Source: Onthophagus taurus (Eukaryota; Arthropoda; Insecta; Coleoptera; Scarabaeidae). Taken from it: a stretch of DNA of 64,000 nucleotides. The DNA lies in the NCBI RefSeq assembly GCF_036711975.1, contig NC_091970.1, positions 8,191,501-8,255,500 on the forward strand. Direction: 5' to 3'. Each line of letters opens with the position of its first letter. Position 1 is the stretch's first letter. The notes below the pieces were generated by a model. It was not told where the DNA came from. It searched no databases and saw only the letters and a list, made by a program, of their open reading frames with translations. Below are positions 1 through 12,039 of this stretch, one piece after another. A program made the translations under genes and the position numbers.

Positions 1-473
1 TAAATTACACCAAAATCGACAAACAATTTTCGCAAATAATTTAATTTTTGGGGTGGTTAGGGGTACCAACCCCAGCCACCCCTTAATGTCGTATAGGGTT
101 TATTTTACCGCGTAAATCTTAATTTACAACTAATTTATGGTTTTCTTCAATATATTGTTCAAAAGTGCAACGGTTTATCACATTATTCTTAAGGAAAGGG
201 GTTATCTATCATACCCCGTAATTTTGCAGGGGATGGTCAGAGGCAAATGAGAAAAAACACGTCATTAATATTTTTAAACGTACTATAAGGACACATATTA
301 TCGCCAAAATCGACGGTTTAGTTTTTAAAATATTCCAAAAAACTAGGGGTAGTTTACCCCCTGAAGCCCTCAGATATATGTGTGATATATCAATGGAAAG
401 CTCTTTGAAAATGAATATCAGTTTACATTTACCACATTTCGATAGCTATTTTCGTTTTCAGCCTATAAGCGAA
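1..473. other. Unassigned AT-rich sequence with a small GC-rich hairpin
   Basis: No coding region is visible. Positions 50-82 hold an imperfect hairpin (arms GGGGTGGTTAGGGGT and AACCCCAGCCACCCC around a 3-nt loop). The sequence resembles degenerate transposon DNA and flanks the foldback element that follows. If the K+ channel gene at 3.7 kb continues leftwards, this is part of its intron. Confidence 0.4.
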
Positions 474-2554
474 TATACAGGGTGTCCGGTTAAGCGTACG
501 GAGCGGCTGTATCTCAACAACGGTAAGGCCTAGAGGTTTGGAAAAAAAATCTTTATAAGCAAAGTGGGCAAGAGAAATAGCTGGAAATTATTTTGAAGTT
601 CGTAATTCGACCGCTAGGGGGCGTAACTGCCATAGAGAAACATAAAATTCCCGCTATCTCAGAAAGTTAGACGATGAGCTATAACTTTGACAACATCATT
701 TAGTAGCTTGGATAATACCGCATCTCTTTTGTTTTGCAATATTTTTCATATCTGTCATAATAAGGGAGGGGGAGGCCAATGCGTTTTCAAATGTTTACAT
801 TTTAATATCTCCTGAACCATTCAACCGATTTAAATATTTTTGGTCTTGTTTGAAAGAGCATTTCATGCTCTTTTAAAAGATATTTTCAGTAAGACCGCTT
901 GATTTAAAACAAATAAGCTAGAGGGCGTTATCTGCAGCGGTTTACATATTTTTGTGATTTCTGAAAAAAGGTTAAATGGAACGATACTATTTACTTCACA
1001 GACCGTTAATCACCATAAAATTTGCTAAATATTAGTGAAAACCGCATCTCGATATCTCCATCCATTCTCGAATTATAAAAGAAAATGTTAAAAATTTGTA
1101 TATCTTAAGTTACCTTAGGAAACAAATAAGAGAGAACAAAAATTTTATTATCTAGAACCTTCCTTCACACTTTCTCCAAGCTTAGAACTGCTTCAAAACT
1201 ACTTTTGAGGCGTGTTGAAAAGCCAACGGATCAATGAAACATCAACAATGATAATAAAACAAAATAAACCAAAACACTTAGAATAACTTAAATTTTTGGC
1301 AAAAATAACTCACTAATGAGCGAAATGCCTTCCATAAATTTTTTACTGGTATTTAGTGTTTTGTCATATTTTCCCTGGTTATTGGTTTTTCTTGAAAAGT
1401 CAGGTCGTTTAGTCTACCCAATAGATAAAGGGGTGAAAGCAATGTGGGTTTTGCTCGAACCAAGAATGCATATTATGCAAGTTTACATCAGCTTGTGGAC
1501 AGATGCTTCATGCATCCATAGCATTCGTGATAAAAGGTTTGGATTTGTCCAAATCATATTTAAAAGTCAATGGTAATAGTTCAGTCTGTTATCATAATCG
1601 GTATCTGTTATGTGGGATCACATTGCGCACCAATATTATTTACGAATTCATAGAGATGTCTGAATGAAAACTGGCAACGTGTAGCCCACGTTGCCAGTTT
1701 TCCGTAATCGCTAAGTCAATCTTAAAAACACTTCTAGAGAAAAATGTCTATCTTTGTCGTAATTGCATTGCACATTTTTGCCATGCAGTTGCATCGTATT
1801 CGAAACATTGAAAATAAATCATCATACGCTCTATCATACGCTTCTGCGTTAGTAAATGACATGTTTAGAGTTACCATGGTAATGTGATTTGTTTTTGTCG
1901 ATGAGGTAACTGAATCCGATTGATGGCACTCGAGTTTTTAACATTTTCTTCTATAACTCGAGAACGGGTGGCGATATCGAGATGCGGTTTTCACTAAAAT
2001 TTAGCAAATTTGAAAGTGACTAAGGGTCTGTGAAGTAAATAGTATCGTTCCATTTAACTTTTCTTCAAAAATCACAAAAATATGTAATCGCTGCAGATAA
2101 CGTCCTCTAGCTCATTTGTTTTAAAGCAGACGGTCTTACTGAAAATATCTTTAAAAAGAGCATAAAATGCTCTTTCAAACAACACCGAAAACATTCAAAT
2201 CGGTTGAATGGTCTAGGAGATATTAAAATGTAAACATATGAAAACGCATTGGCCTCCCCCTCCCTTATTATGACAGATATGAGAAATATCGCAAAACAAA
2301 AGCGATGCGGTATTATCCAAGCTATTAAATGATGTTGTCAAAGTTATAGCTCATCGTCTAAGTTTCTGAGATAGCGGGAACTTTATGTTTCTCAATGGCA
2401 GTTACGCTCTCTAGCGGTCGAATTACGAACTTCAAAATAATTTCCAGCTATTTCTCTTGGTCACTTTGCTTATAAGGATTTTTTTCCCAAACCTCTTGGC
2501 CTTACCGTTCTAGAGATACAGCCGCTCCGTACGCTTAACGGGACACCCTGTATA
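474..2554. mobile_element. Foldback (long terminal inverted repeat) DNA transposon, non-autonomous
   Basis: The left arm (about 474-1090) reappears in reverse complement at about 1935-2554. Both ends read TATACAGGGTGTCC, followed by CGTTAAGCGTACGGAGCGGC on one side and one mismatch on the other, so the arms are about 600 bp long with scattered substitutions. The ~845-bp middle has no recognisable transposase; an 86-codon frame at 1316-1576 has no family resemblance. A TA target duplication would fit a Tc1/mariner-type element, but the TATA at each end makes the exact boundary ambiguous. The middle contains a perfect 16-bp hairpin at 1666-1702. Related ends (ACACCCTGTATA) recur near 4294. Confidence 0.75.
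1666..1702. repeat. Perfect 16-bp stem, 5-nt loop hairpin in the foldback middle
   Basis: Bases 1666-1681 (GAAAACTGGCAACGTG) and 1687-1702 are exact reverse complements around the loop TAGCC. The hairpin lies roughly in the centre of the foldback element and is much better conserved than the element's arms. Confidence 0.8.
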
Positions 2555-3748
2555 TATTTTGCCCCGATTTCCAACCCTTATAACTCGCCCCAGGGGCTTT
2601 ATTAGCACGTATAAAAAAATACGTAAACCTTATTTTTGGCCATACTATCGCTGTACCAAATTTCAACAAAATCGGTGAGGGACAGTTCTGATACTTCCCT
2701 TGTAAGTCTACTTAGTAGTAGTCGTATTACAAATTAATTAAAAAACATTTAACAAAAATCCAATTAATTCACGTCTTTATTAAAATCGTGTTGTTATTGC
2801 TTGATTGTCTTTTCTAAAAGATCTAAATAAAAAGCAAATTCAAACTGAGAGACTTTAGGCGAGTCTGTTTGCGTTTGGGACACCATCTGGAGACTCGGAG
2901 GGGAAGAATAAGTTCGGGGTAAATGTTTGGGAAACCGCAGATTAAGACTGCCCCTCAGAGCTTTGTGTGCTTTGGCTCGGAGGATAAACGTTTGTAAGAG
3001 CTTTCTAACAATGTCTATTTGTTAATTAGCCCTCTCCAAAGTTGTTTGTACGAACATGTTTTTATGGCGTTTTTATTACCATGTTATTTTTTATGGTGCA
3101 TTTAAATTCTTGCAAGAAATAACAGAGTATTGATTATGTTTCATTTAAATTTTAAAATTAGTGCATTAAAAGAAATATTATAAAAACAGCGTCGACGTAA
3201 TACATTTTGAGGAGATAAAAATGATTTGTGGCGAGGTCAAAGGGTGTGGATTTTAAGAGAACGAACCTTTTTTTTATCGCTCAAGACGATTTATGGCTTG
3301 ACGATAAGATAACCCCAGGTTATTTTACCAGGGAGTCATCATTTGCGATTAATCAGCTTCATCAAACGATCTAATTATCTCAACTTGGAAAATCTCCAAT
3401 TGGAAGTGGTAGACAACGAGGTGGGATTAAATTACGGGATCATAGGACGAAAAGAAAAAAAATAAATGATCTCGTAAAGAATTGGGTGTCTGTTTCTGAC
3501 TTTTCGCCGTTTTAAACTGAATCGATTAAGCGAGATTTAGATGTAAATTTCGTTTCGGTGACGATTAATTGAACGGTTTTCCTGGCAAGCGAAGAAACGC
3601 GAAATTGAATCGCGGCCTCCCCGAAGTACTAAAATTGGAACACGTTGGGATTATAAATTACGTAAAATCGGATTTTGCGAGACTCCCAAATTGGACGAGT
3701 CGATGAAAATCCTAATGGGTAACTCGATCAGTGGGGCTCACTTCTTAC
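2555..3748 (-). other. Probable intron of the two-pore K+ channel gene; no further exon seen
   Basis: This lies 3' of the donor of the exon at 3749-3950. No pore motif (T-I-G-Y/F-G) or second membrane segment is visible on the minus strand, so the next coding exon is probably beyond the window start. About 2820-3000 is less AT-rich and open on the minus strand, but the translation matches nothing I recognise. Confidence 0.4.
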
Positions 3749-3950
3749 CTGTAATAAGCCACAGTTCTCGCAGGCAATCCTCTCGACTCCGTTGGAGATC
3801 CTGCGGGATTCCCGACTCCGTTCCACCCTCCAAAGCCTTAAAGACGAGGGCACCGAACAATGTGTACAAAATTACGAGGAATAACAGCCCCGTTTTACCA
3901 CAAAGAAATGATAAGATTTTTCTTTTTGATTTATTCTCTTCCTCATCCAT
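3749..3950 (-). CDS. Two-pore-domain (K2P/TWiK-type) potassium channel, first coding exon (partial gene)
   Basis: The exon encodes 67 codons plus one base: an acidic then basic cytoplasmic start (MDEEENKSKRK), a hydrophobic helix at residues ~18-38 (TGLLFLVILYTLFGALVFKA) ending in LEGG, then an extracellular stretch with RSREDCLRELW. That helix with a terminal A-L-E-G is typical of K2P channel M1, and R-(S/E)-x-x-L-x-x-L-W is usual just after it. The start ATG at 3950 lies directly after a pyrimidine-rich acceptor (TTTTTTTTAG), so an untranslated exon must lie upstream. The 3' boundary is a strong donor (ACAG/GTAAGAAG). Pore loops, M2-M4 and the rest are outside the window. The protein would set background K+ conductance at the plasma membrane. 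Subfamily cannot be decided from this exon. Confidence 0.75.
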
Positions 3951-4139
3951 CTAAAAAAAAAAGAAAATTGAAATTAAAAACCTAAAACTAACTACAATTG
4001 GATCGCGTTATAGCGACGTTTTATCGTTTTTAAAGATTTTCAAGCTGTCTGGTAGGTAAAGACCTAAAATAATAATAATAATAATGTTTATTGCCTTAAA
4101 AACAAATATTTAGATAAATAACAGAATAACAGTTTCGAG

Positions 4140-7105
4140 AACTAGAAAGTTTCGGGTTTAGGCAGACCGGAAGTGGCGGCCATCTTGAAAATATTTTAGA
4201 TCGAAAGTTCTGAATGAACAACCCATGCTACCAAAATTTCAAATCTCTATGAATAGTGGAACATGAAAAAGTTCTAACGAACCAGTTACGTGAGACACCC
4301 TGTATAACACCAAGTGATCGCATTGTTTACCAAAATGTCTTATGAGTAGCTCCAGACAACTTCTGATAGTAGTGCAATCTTTTAGCGTTTTTGCATCGAT
4401 GATTACAACGGTTGCACAGCACACATGACGCATTTATCTCAAAGAAACCAAAAAGTTCGAACTTTCAAGTTTTAATTTTGACATATTTGTCAACATCATA
4501 AAAAATCCTTTAAAATGAGTCCAAACTCGACATATTTAACTTTAATATTAATGGACATACCATCACTTCCGGTTTGAAACGTCAACGTCAATTTTGACAT
4601 ATTTGTCATCTTCATTAAAAAACCTTTAAAATGAGTCCAAAGATGACGCACTTATCTCAAAAAACAAAAAAGTTAGAATAAAAAACATTAAACCCGAAGT
4701 TGGCAACAATGAAGATAGCAATTTAATTTTTAAATATTAATACCAACCTTAATTTTTTACTTTTTTATGTTATATTTTTGTTTTTGTGACAAATATTAAG
4801 ACATTTTATAAAAATTAAGAGTATGTCAAAATGACATTGACATTTCAAACCGGAAGTTGCTTATATCTCGAGTAATATTGGACTTAAACGTATCATGTTT
4901 GGACTCATTTTAAAGGATTTTTCACGACGATTACAAATATGTCACGATTGACGTTGACTTTCTCAACCGGAAGTTGACCATAACTTCATTAATATTGAAG
5001 ATAAATATGTCGTGTTGGTACTCATTTTAAAGGGTTTTTAATAAAGATTACATATATGTCAAAATTGGGGTTGACATTTTAAACCTGAAGTTAGTTATCA
5101 TATAATAGAAGTTTTGTAAGTGACGTTAATCGAGTGTTAGTCACTTTCTTTTTATTTTTAATGTGTTTTTTGGGTCATTTCACATCGATTAAGAAAAATC
5201 GTCGATTTTTAAGCCACATGATGATTCATGAATTTTTCCCAAAAATTTTTAATTTTGACATATTTGTCAACTTCATAAAAAATCCTTTAAAATGAGTCCA
5301 AACTCGACATATTTAACTTTAATATTAATGGACATACCATCACTTCCGGTTTGAAACGTCAACGTCAATTTTGACATATTTGTCATGTTCATTAAAAGAC
5401 CTTTAAAATGAGTCCAAAGATGACCCATTTATCTCAAAAAACAAAAAAGTTAGAATAAAAAACATTAAACCCGAAGTTGGCAACAATGAAGATAGCAATT
5501 TAATTTTTAAATATTAATACCAACCTAAATTTTTGATTTTTTTTTTATTAAATTTTTGTTTTTATGACAAATATTAAGACATTTTATAAAAATTAAGAAT
5601 ATGTCAAAATGACATTGACATTTCAAACCGGAAGTTGCTTATATCTCGAGTAATATTGAAATTAAACGTATCATGTTTGGACTCATTTTAAAGGATTTTT
5701 CACGACGATTACAAATATACCAAAATTGATGTTGACATTCTTAACCGGAAGTTGACCATAACTTCATTAATATTGAAGATAAATATATCGTGTTTGTACT
5801 CATGTTAAAGGATTTTTAATGAAGATTACAAATATGTCAAAATTAAGGTTGACATTTTAAACCTGAAGTTAGTTGTCATATAATAGAAGTTTTATAACTG
5901 ATGTTAATCTAGTGTTAGTCACCTTTCCGCACTTTCTTTTTATTTTTAACATGTTTTTTTAAGCCATATGATGATTCCAGTGTTAGTTCTAGTGGCAGTG
6001 GTAGATAGCGCTAGTTAGCATAAGATATTACTATCAATGTTGCCGCACGCAAGAAAATAAATGTACCAAAAGTTCGTAGCGAAAATGAAAAAAATTTACT
6101 GAATTGAGAGAGAAAATTGGGACCTTTTTTTTTAGTAATAAGGTAAAACAAAACTTGCAAGAAATACTGAAAATTGCGATTGAATAAATTGTGGTAAGAT
6201 TAGAAACGGTACATTCAAAAAGGTTGTACTGGATTCCTTAAAAATCTACTGATTTCAGTACGTTTGTAGTGATTAAAAATTTTGTACTGAATTGCTACTT
6301 TCACGTACTTTATCCATGAAATCGTACTGAATTCAGCACAGTTGTACCGAAACGGCAACACTGATTACTATGTTGTATATTTTTATTGAACTAAAATTAG
6401 TAACATTTGGGTTTAATCGTGAAAAAAATTTTCAGTTGTCAATGTCAAATTTAATTTTACTATTATATTCGTAATCTTCATAAAAAATCCTTTAAAATGA
6501 GTCCAAACTCGACATATTTAACTTTAATATTAATCGAAATACAATCACTTCCGGTTTGAAATGTCAACGTCAATTTTGACAAATTCGTCATCTTCATTAA
6601 AAAACCTTTAAAATGAGTCCAAAGATGACGCACTTATCTCAAAAAACAAAAATGTTAGAATAAAAAACATTAAACCCGAAGTTGGCAACAATGAAGATAG
6701 CAATTTAATTTTTAAATATTAATACCAACCTTAATTTTTTACTTTTTTATGTTATTTTTTTGTTTATGTGACAAATATTAAGACATTTTATAAAAATTAA
6801 GAATTTGTCAAAATGACATTGACATTTCAAACCGGAAATTGCTTATATCTCGAGTAATATTGGACTTAAACGTATCATGTTTGGACTCATTTTAAAGGAT
6901 TTTTCACGACAATTACAAATATGTCAAAATTGACGTTGACATTCTTAACCGGAAGTTGACCATATCTTCATTAATATTGAAGATAAATATGTCGTGTTTG
7001 TACTCATTTTAAAGGATTTTTAATGAAGATTACGAATATGTCAAAATTGAGGTTGACATTTTAAACCTGAAGTTAGTTATCATGTAATAGAAGTATTATA
7101 ACTGA
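4140..7105 (+). repeat. Array of the ~770-bp ACCGGAAGT repeat, plus orientation
   Basis: The phrase AAAATGAGTCCAAACTCGA recurs at 4512 and 5289 (777 bp apart), with a third unit near 6494. Each unit is itself built of inverted ~100-bp modules. The first half carries CTTCCGGTTTGAAA and the second half ACCGGAAGTTG, flanking an asymmetric ~190-bp centre (AAACCCGAAGTTGGCAACAA and an A/T tract). The array lies upstream of the K2P exon and is interrupted at about 5940-6460 by unrelated sequence containing TAGCGCTAGTTAGCATAAG. An (AAT)n run occurs at about 4068-4085. Confidence 0.85.
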
Positions 7106-8370
7106 AGTTAATCTAGTATTAGCCAGAAAAATAGAAGTGCACCAAATAGTTTGAGCTTGTCTATTCTGAGAAATCTTATATTTTTAGAGAGATGATAGCT
7201 GTCATTGTTTATTTGTCGCTTAGTCAAGTGATACATAACGCGGTACAATTCTTGTAACCTAAAATTTATGTTCAACTTCCTATTACCCTTGGGTATTTTT
7301 TTTGAGGCTTTGAAACGACACTTTACTTCCGGTATCCTGCTGCTGCTGCAGGTCAACGCGAAGCTACAAAACAAAGCGAAAACCGACCGTTTGAAAATTT
7401 CCATTCGTTGCGTGCTATTCACACAACGAACGTACGCAAAACAAAACAAAAAAAAGAAAAAGAAATGAGGGAGTTGGAAAAGTGCGCGAAAAGAGAAATA
7501 AAGAAACGAAGTCCACGGGTAGAAAAAACTTGGACTCGACTAATTCCGGTGGCCTTCGCTGGCACCAGAAGCAATCTGGCGAGAAAAATTACAGACCATT
7601 AGTCTTATTACGCGGGGAAATGCAGAAATTCCAACCTCACGATGTATTTATTTTTTTTATTTTTTCCCCGTCGTGAAAAATGCCACCGATTTTTAAAAGA
7701 TACGAAAAAATCGTCTTATTATTACGTAAATTGAAAAATGTCGTTTCGAAGATACTTTTTCGAAGAATTATTGATGTGATACCTTAGGATCAATATTACG
7801 TACGGAATTCTCGGAAATCGACGCGACAATCTGAAGCAATTTTCTAAAAATACATTTCACTCTCGAATAAACTCATCAATAAAATAAAAATTTGATGTTT
7901 GATATCGATTATACACAAAAATACTGTTAGTTTTGTATAATTTAATAGCGTTTATGGTGCTTTTGTGACCTTTAACCTTTCAGTTTACTCGCTTACACAG
8001 TTACACACGGAGAAATATGAGTCCGCAATTGCAATTTAACCTTTGATATTTGCGGAACAACTAAATCTAACTAGATTCATTCAGGTTTAGCCCTTCGTTA
8101 CTTAAGACGGCTAAACATGAATGATTCTACTTCTAGGTTTAGTGTTAATTTTATTTTTACTCGATAAAAATATTCAACAATCTGGAAATGTTTGAAATTG
8201 CAGTAAGGTGATTACAAATTGTAAGAAAAAGACTAGACTCGCACTGGAACACTAACGACTTTAAAGTAATTCTTTTTAAATGCATTGGATTGATTGCAAA
8301 ATTGCAGAAAGAAAGCTGGAATGTACAAATTTAAGCGGAAAAGTGACCAACGCTAGATTAACTTCGGTTA
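7106..8370. other. Spacer, possibly holding a 5' untranslated exon of the K2P gene
   Basis: No convincing coding region. About 7310-7610 is richer in G+C than its surroundings. On the minus strand it contains a CAG run followed by a possible donor (GGAA/GTAAAG), which would suit the missing untranslated exon of the channel gene. Several short frames here look like chance openings. About 8070-8140 carries a degenerate copy of the TCTAGGTTTAGTGTTA family seen elsewhere in the window. Confidence 0.25.
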
Positions 8371-8374
8371 TAAA

Positions 8375-11325
8375 ACTTCTAATATATGATAACTAACTTC
8401 AGGTTTAAAATGTCAACCTCAATTTTGACATATTTGTAATCTTCATTAAAAATCCTTTAAAATGAGTACAAACACGACATATTTATCTTCAATATTAATG
8501 AAGTTATGGTCAACTTCCGGTTAAGAAAGTCAACGTCAATTTTGACTTATTTGTAGTCGTCGTGAAAAATCCTTTAAAATGAGTCCAAACATGATACGTT
8601 TAATTTCAATATTACTCGAGATATAAGCAACTTCCGGTTTGAAATGTCAATGTCATTTTGACATATTCTTAATTTTTATAAAATGTCTTAATATTTGTCA
8701 CAAAAACAAAAATATAACATAAAAATGTAAAAAATTAAGGTTGGTATTAATATTTTAAAATTAAATTGCTATCTTCATTGTTGCCAACTTCGGGTTTAAT
8801 GTTTTTTATTCAAACTTTTTTGTTTTTTGAGATAAGTGCGTCATCTTTAGACTCATTTTAAAGGTTTTTTAATGAAGATGACGAATTTGTCAAAATTGAC
8901 GTTGACATTTCAAACCGGAAGTGATTGTATTTCGATTAATATTAAAGTTAAATATGTCAAAATTAAAAATTTTTGGTAAAAATTCAAGAATCATCATGTG
9001 GCTTAAAAATCGACGATTTTTCTTAATCGATGTGAAATGACCCAAAAAACACATTAAAAATAAGAAGGAAATGACTAACACTCGATTAACTTCACTTATA
9101 AAACTTCTATTATATGATAAATAACTTCAGGTTTAAGCTGTCAACCCCAATTTTGACATATTTGTAATCTTCATTAAAAATCCTTTAAAATGAGTACAAA
9201 CACGACATATTTATCTTCAATATTAATGAAGTTATGATCAACTTCCGTTTAAGAATGTCAACGTCAATTTTGACTTATTTGTAATCGTCGTGAAAAATCC
9301 TTTAAAATGAGTCCAAACATGATATGTTTAATTTCAATATTACTCGAGATATAAGCAACTTCCGGTTTGAAATGTCAATGTCATTTTGACATATTCTTAA
9401 TTTTTATAAACTGTCTTAATATTTGTCACAAAAACAAAAATATAACATAAAAATGTAAAAGATTAAGGTTGGTATTAATATTTAAAAATTAAATTGCTAT
9501 CTTCATTGTTGCCAACTTCAGGTTTAATGTTTTTTATTCTAACTTTTTTGTTTTTTGAGATAAGTGCGTCATCTTTAGACTCATTTTCAAGGTTTTTTAA
9601 TGAAGATGACGAATTTGGCAAAATTGACGTTGACATTTCAAACCGGAAGTGATTGTATTTCGATTAATATTAAAGTTAAATATGTCGAGTTTGTACTCAT
9701 TTTAAAGGATTTTTTATGAAGTTGACAAATATGTCAAAATTAAAAATTTTTGGGAAAAATTCAAGAATCATCATGTGGCTTAAAAATCGACGATTTTTCT
9801 TAATCGATGTGAAATGACCCAAAAAAAAAGCTTAAAAATAAAAAGAAAATTACTAACACTCGATTAACTTCACTTATAAAACTTCTATTATATGATAACT
9901 AACTTCAGGTTTAAAATGTCAACCCCAATTTTGACATATTTGTAATCTTCATTAAAAATCCTTTAAAATGAGTACAAACACGATATATTTATCTTCAATA
10001 TTAATGAAGTTATGGTCAACTTCCGGTTAAGAATGTCAACGTCAATTTTGACTTATTTGTAATCGTCGTGAAAAATCCTTTAAAATGAGTCCAAACATGA
10101 TACGTTTAATTTCAATATTACTCGAGATATAAGCAACTTCCGGTTTGAAATGTCAATGTCATTTTGACATATTCTTAATTTTTATAAAATGTCTTAATAT
10201 TTGTCACAAAAACAAAAATATAACAGAAAAATGTAAAAAATTAAGGTTGGTATTAATATTTAAAAATTAAATTGCTATCTTCATTGTTGCCAACTTAGGG
10301 TTTAATGTTTTTTATTCTAACTTTTTTGTTTTTTGAGATAAGTGCGTCATCTTTGAACTCATTTTAAAGGGTTTTTAATGAAGACGACGAATTTGTCAAA
10401 ATTGACGTTGACATTTCAAACCGGAAGTGATTGTATTTCGATTAATATTAAAGTTAAATATGTCGAGTTTGGACTCATTTTAAAGAATTTTTTATGAAGT
10501 TGACAAATATGTCAAAATTAAAAATTTTTGGGAAAAATTCAAGAATCATCATGTGGCTTAAAAATCGACGATTTTTCTTAATCGATGTGAAATGACCCAA
10601 AAAACAATATTAAAAATAAAAACACTCGATTAATTTCACTTGTAAAACTTCTATTATATGATAACTAACTTCAGGTTTAAAATGTCAACCCCAATTTTGA
10701 CATATTTGTAATCTTCATTAAAAATTCTTTAAAATGAGTACAAACACGATATATTTATCTTCAATATTAATGAAGTTATGGTCAACTTCCGGTTAAGAAA
10801 GTCAACGTCAATTTTGACTTATTTGTAATCGTTGTGAAAAATCCTTTAAAATGAGTCCAAACATGATACGTTTAATTTCAATATTACTCGAGATATAAGC
10901 AACTTCCGGTTTGAAATGTCAATGTCATTTTGACATATTCTTAATTTTTATAAAATGTCTTAATATTTATCACAAAAACAAAAATATAAAAAAAAAAATC
11001 AAAAATTAAGGTTGGTATTAATATTTAAAAATTAAATTGCTATCTTCATTGTTGCCAACTTCGGGTTTAATGTTTTTTATTCTAACTTTTTTGTTTTTTG
11101 AGATAAGTGCGTCATGTTTGGACTCATTTTAAAGAATTTTTCACGACTATTACAAATATGTCAAAATTGTGGTTGACATTCTTAACCGGAAGTTAACCAT
11201 AACTTTATTAATATTGAAGATAAATATGTCGTGTTTGTACTCGTTTTAAAGGATTTTTAATGAAGATTACAAATATGTCAAAATTGAGGTTGACATTTCA
11301 ATCCTGAAGTTAGTTATCATAATAA
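8375..11325 (-). repeat. Array of the ~770-bp ACCGGAAGT repeat, minus orientation
   Basis: AAAATGAGTACAAACACGA occurs at 8459, 9187, 9965 and 10731 (spacings 728, 778 and 766 bp), giving about four units in the orientation opposite to the array at 4.1-7.1 kb. The two arrays could therefore pair as a multi-kilobase inverted repeat across the 7.1-8.4 kb spacer. Confidence 0.85.
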
Positions 11326-11960
11326 ATAATCACAATTATCTATCTTCCATTCCACTGCACACTCAATTTTGTGTATGTCAAGAATTTCAAATCAATTAAA
11401 AATGCATTTAACGTTAAATAAAGCATCGATAAAAGATTAATAAATATATAAATAGGACAATTCCCATCGATTACACGCGAAGGTTGTGTTTAAATAAACC
11501 AAAATAATTTCGATTGGATACTCACCTTGCCCCTTTTTTCTTTATTTTTATTATTAAACAATTTTTATTATCAAACAGTTCGATTCCTCAAACACAACAA
11601 TCACGTTAACCACAATCATAAGAAAAATAAAAATAAATTAATGAAATCATAGAAAAAAAACTTTTATTTTAGAAATTATTTTATCATTAAAATAATTTGT
11701 TGTTAAATTACGTTCGTTTATGTTGCGCGAATATCAACAGCGTTTTTTTTTGGGAAAAAATTTCCGTGATCGTTCACGTCGCAAGTTCTGAAACCGACTG
11801 AAAGCTCGCGCTCGTTTCAACTTGCCGAGCAGAAGCTTGTTCGCACATGTGCGGAATCGAAACTGGAGGAATTATTATTAATTAACACATTCATTCTCGG
11901 TATCTATTTTTCCGCGGAGAATTTTTCTGTTATGATAAAATTGCGAAATGCACTTCTTGG
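11326..11960. other. Esterase upstream region, no gene seen
   Basis: AT-rich, with a less AT-rich patch at about 11755-11870 that could be an enhancer or an untranslated exon of a neighbour. No open frame of interest. Confidence 0.3.
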
Positions 11961-11965
11961 ATAAT

Positions 11966-12030
11966 ACGTCACCGGGATTTCCAATTCTATAATATATAAT
12001 CCTCGACAATCGCACGGTAGTAACTCAGTG
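11966..12030 (+). promoter_or_regulatory. Core promoter of carboxylesterase copy 1
   Basis: A box ACGTCACCGGGATTTCCAAT (11966-11985) is followed by a TATA-like stretch (11988-12000) and an arthropod initiator TCAGT around 12026. The ATG is only 13 nt further on. The same box (ACGTCACGGGTTTTTCCAAT) precedes copies 2 and 3, which supports it as a conserved control element. Its ACGTCA core resembles a CRE/bZIP half site. Confidence 0.6.
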
Positions 12031-12039
12031 CGGTTCGCG

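Noticed and set aside
1316-1576. 86-codon frame in the middle of the first foldback element
   Set aside because: No recognisable motif, no splice or codon support, and it lies inside a non-autonomous element.
7268-7676. Several overlapping 60-110-codon frames
   Set aside because: Low-complexity Lys/Phe-rich peptides in mutually overlapping frames, with no motif; at best an untranslated exon.
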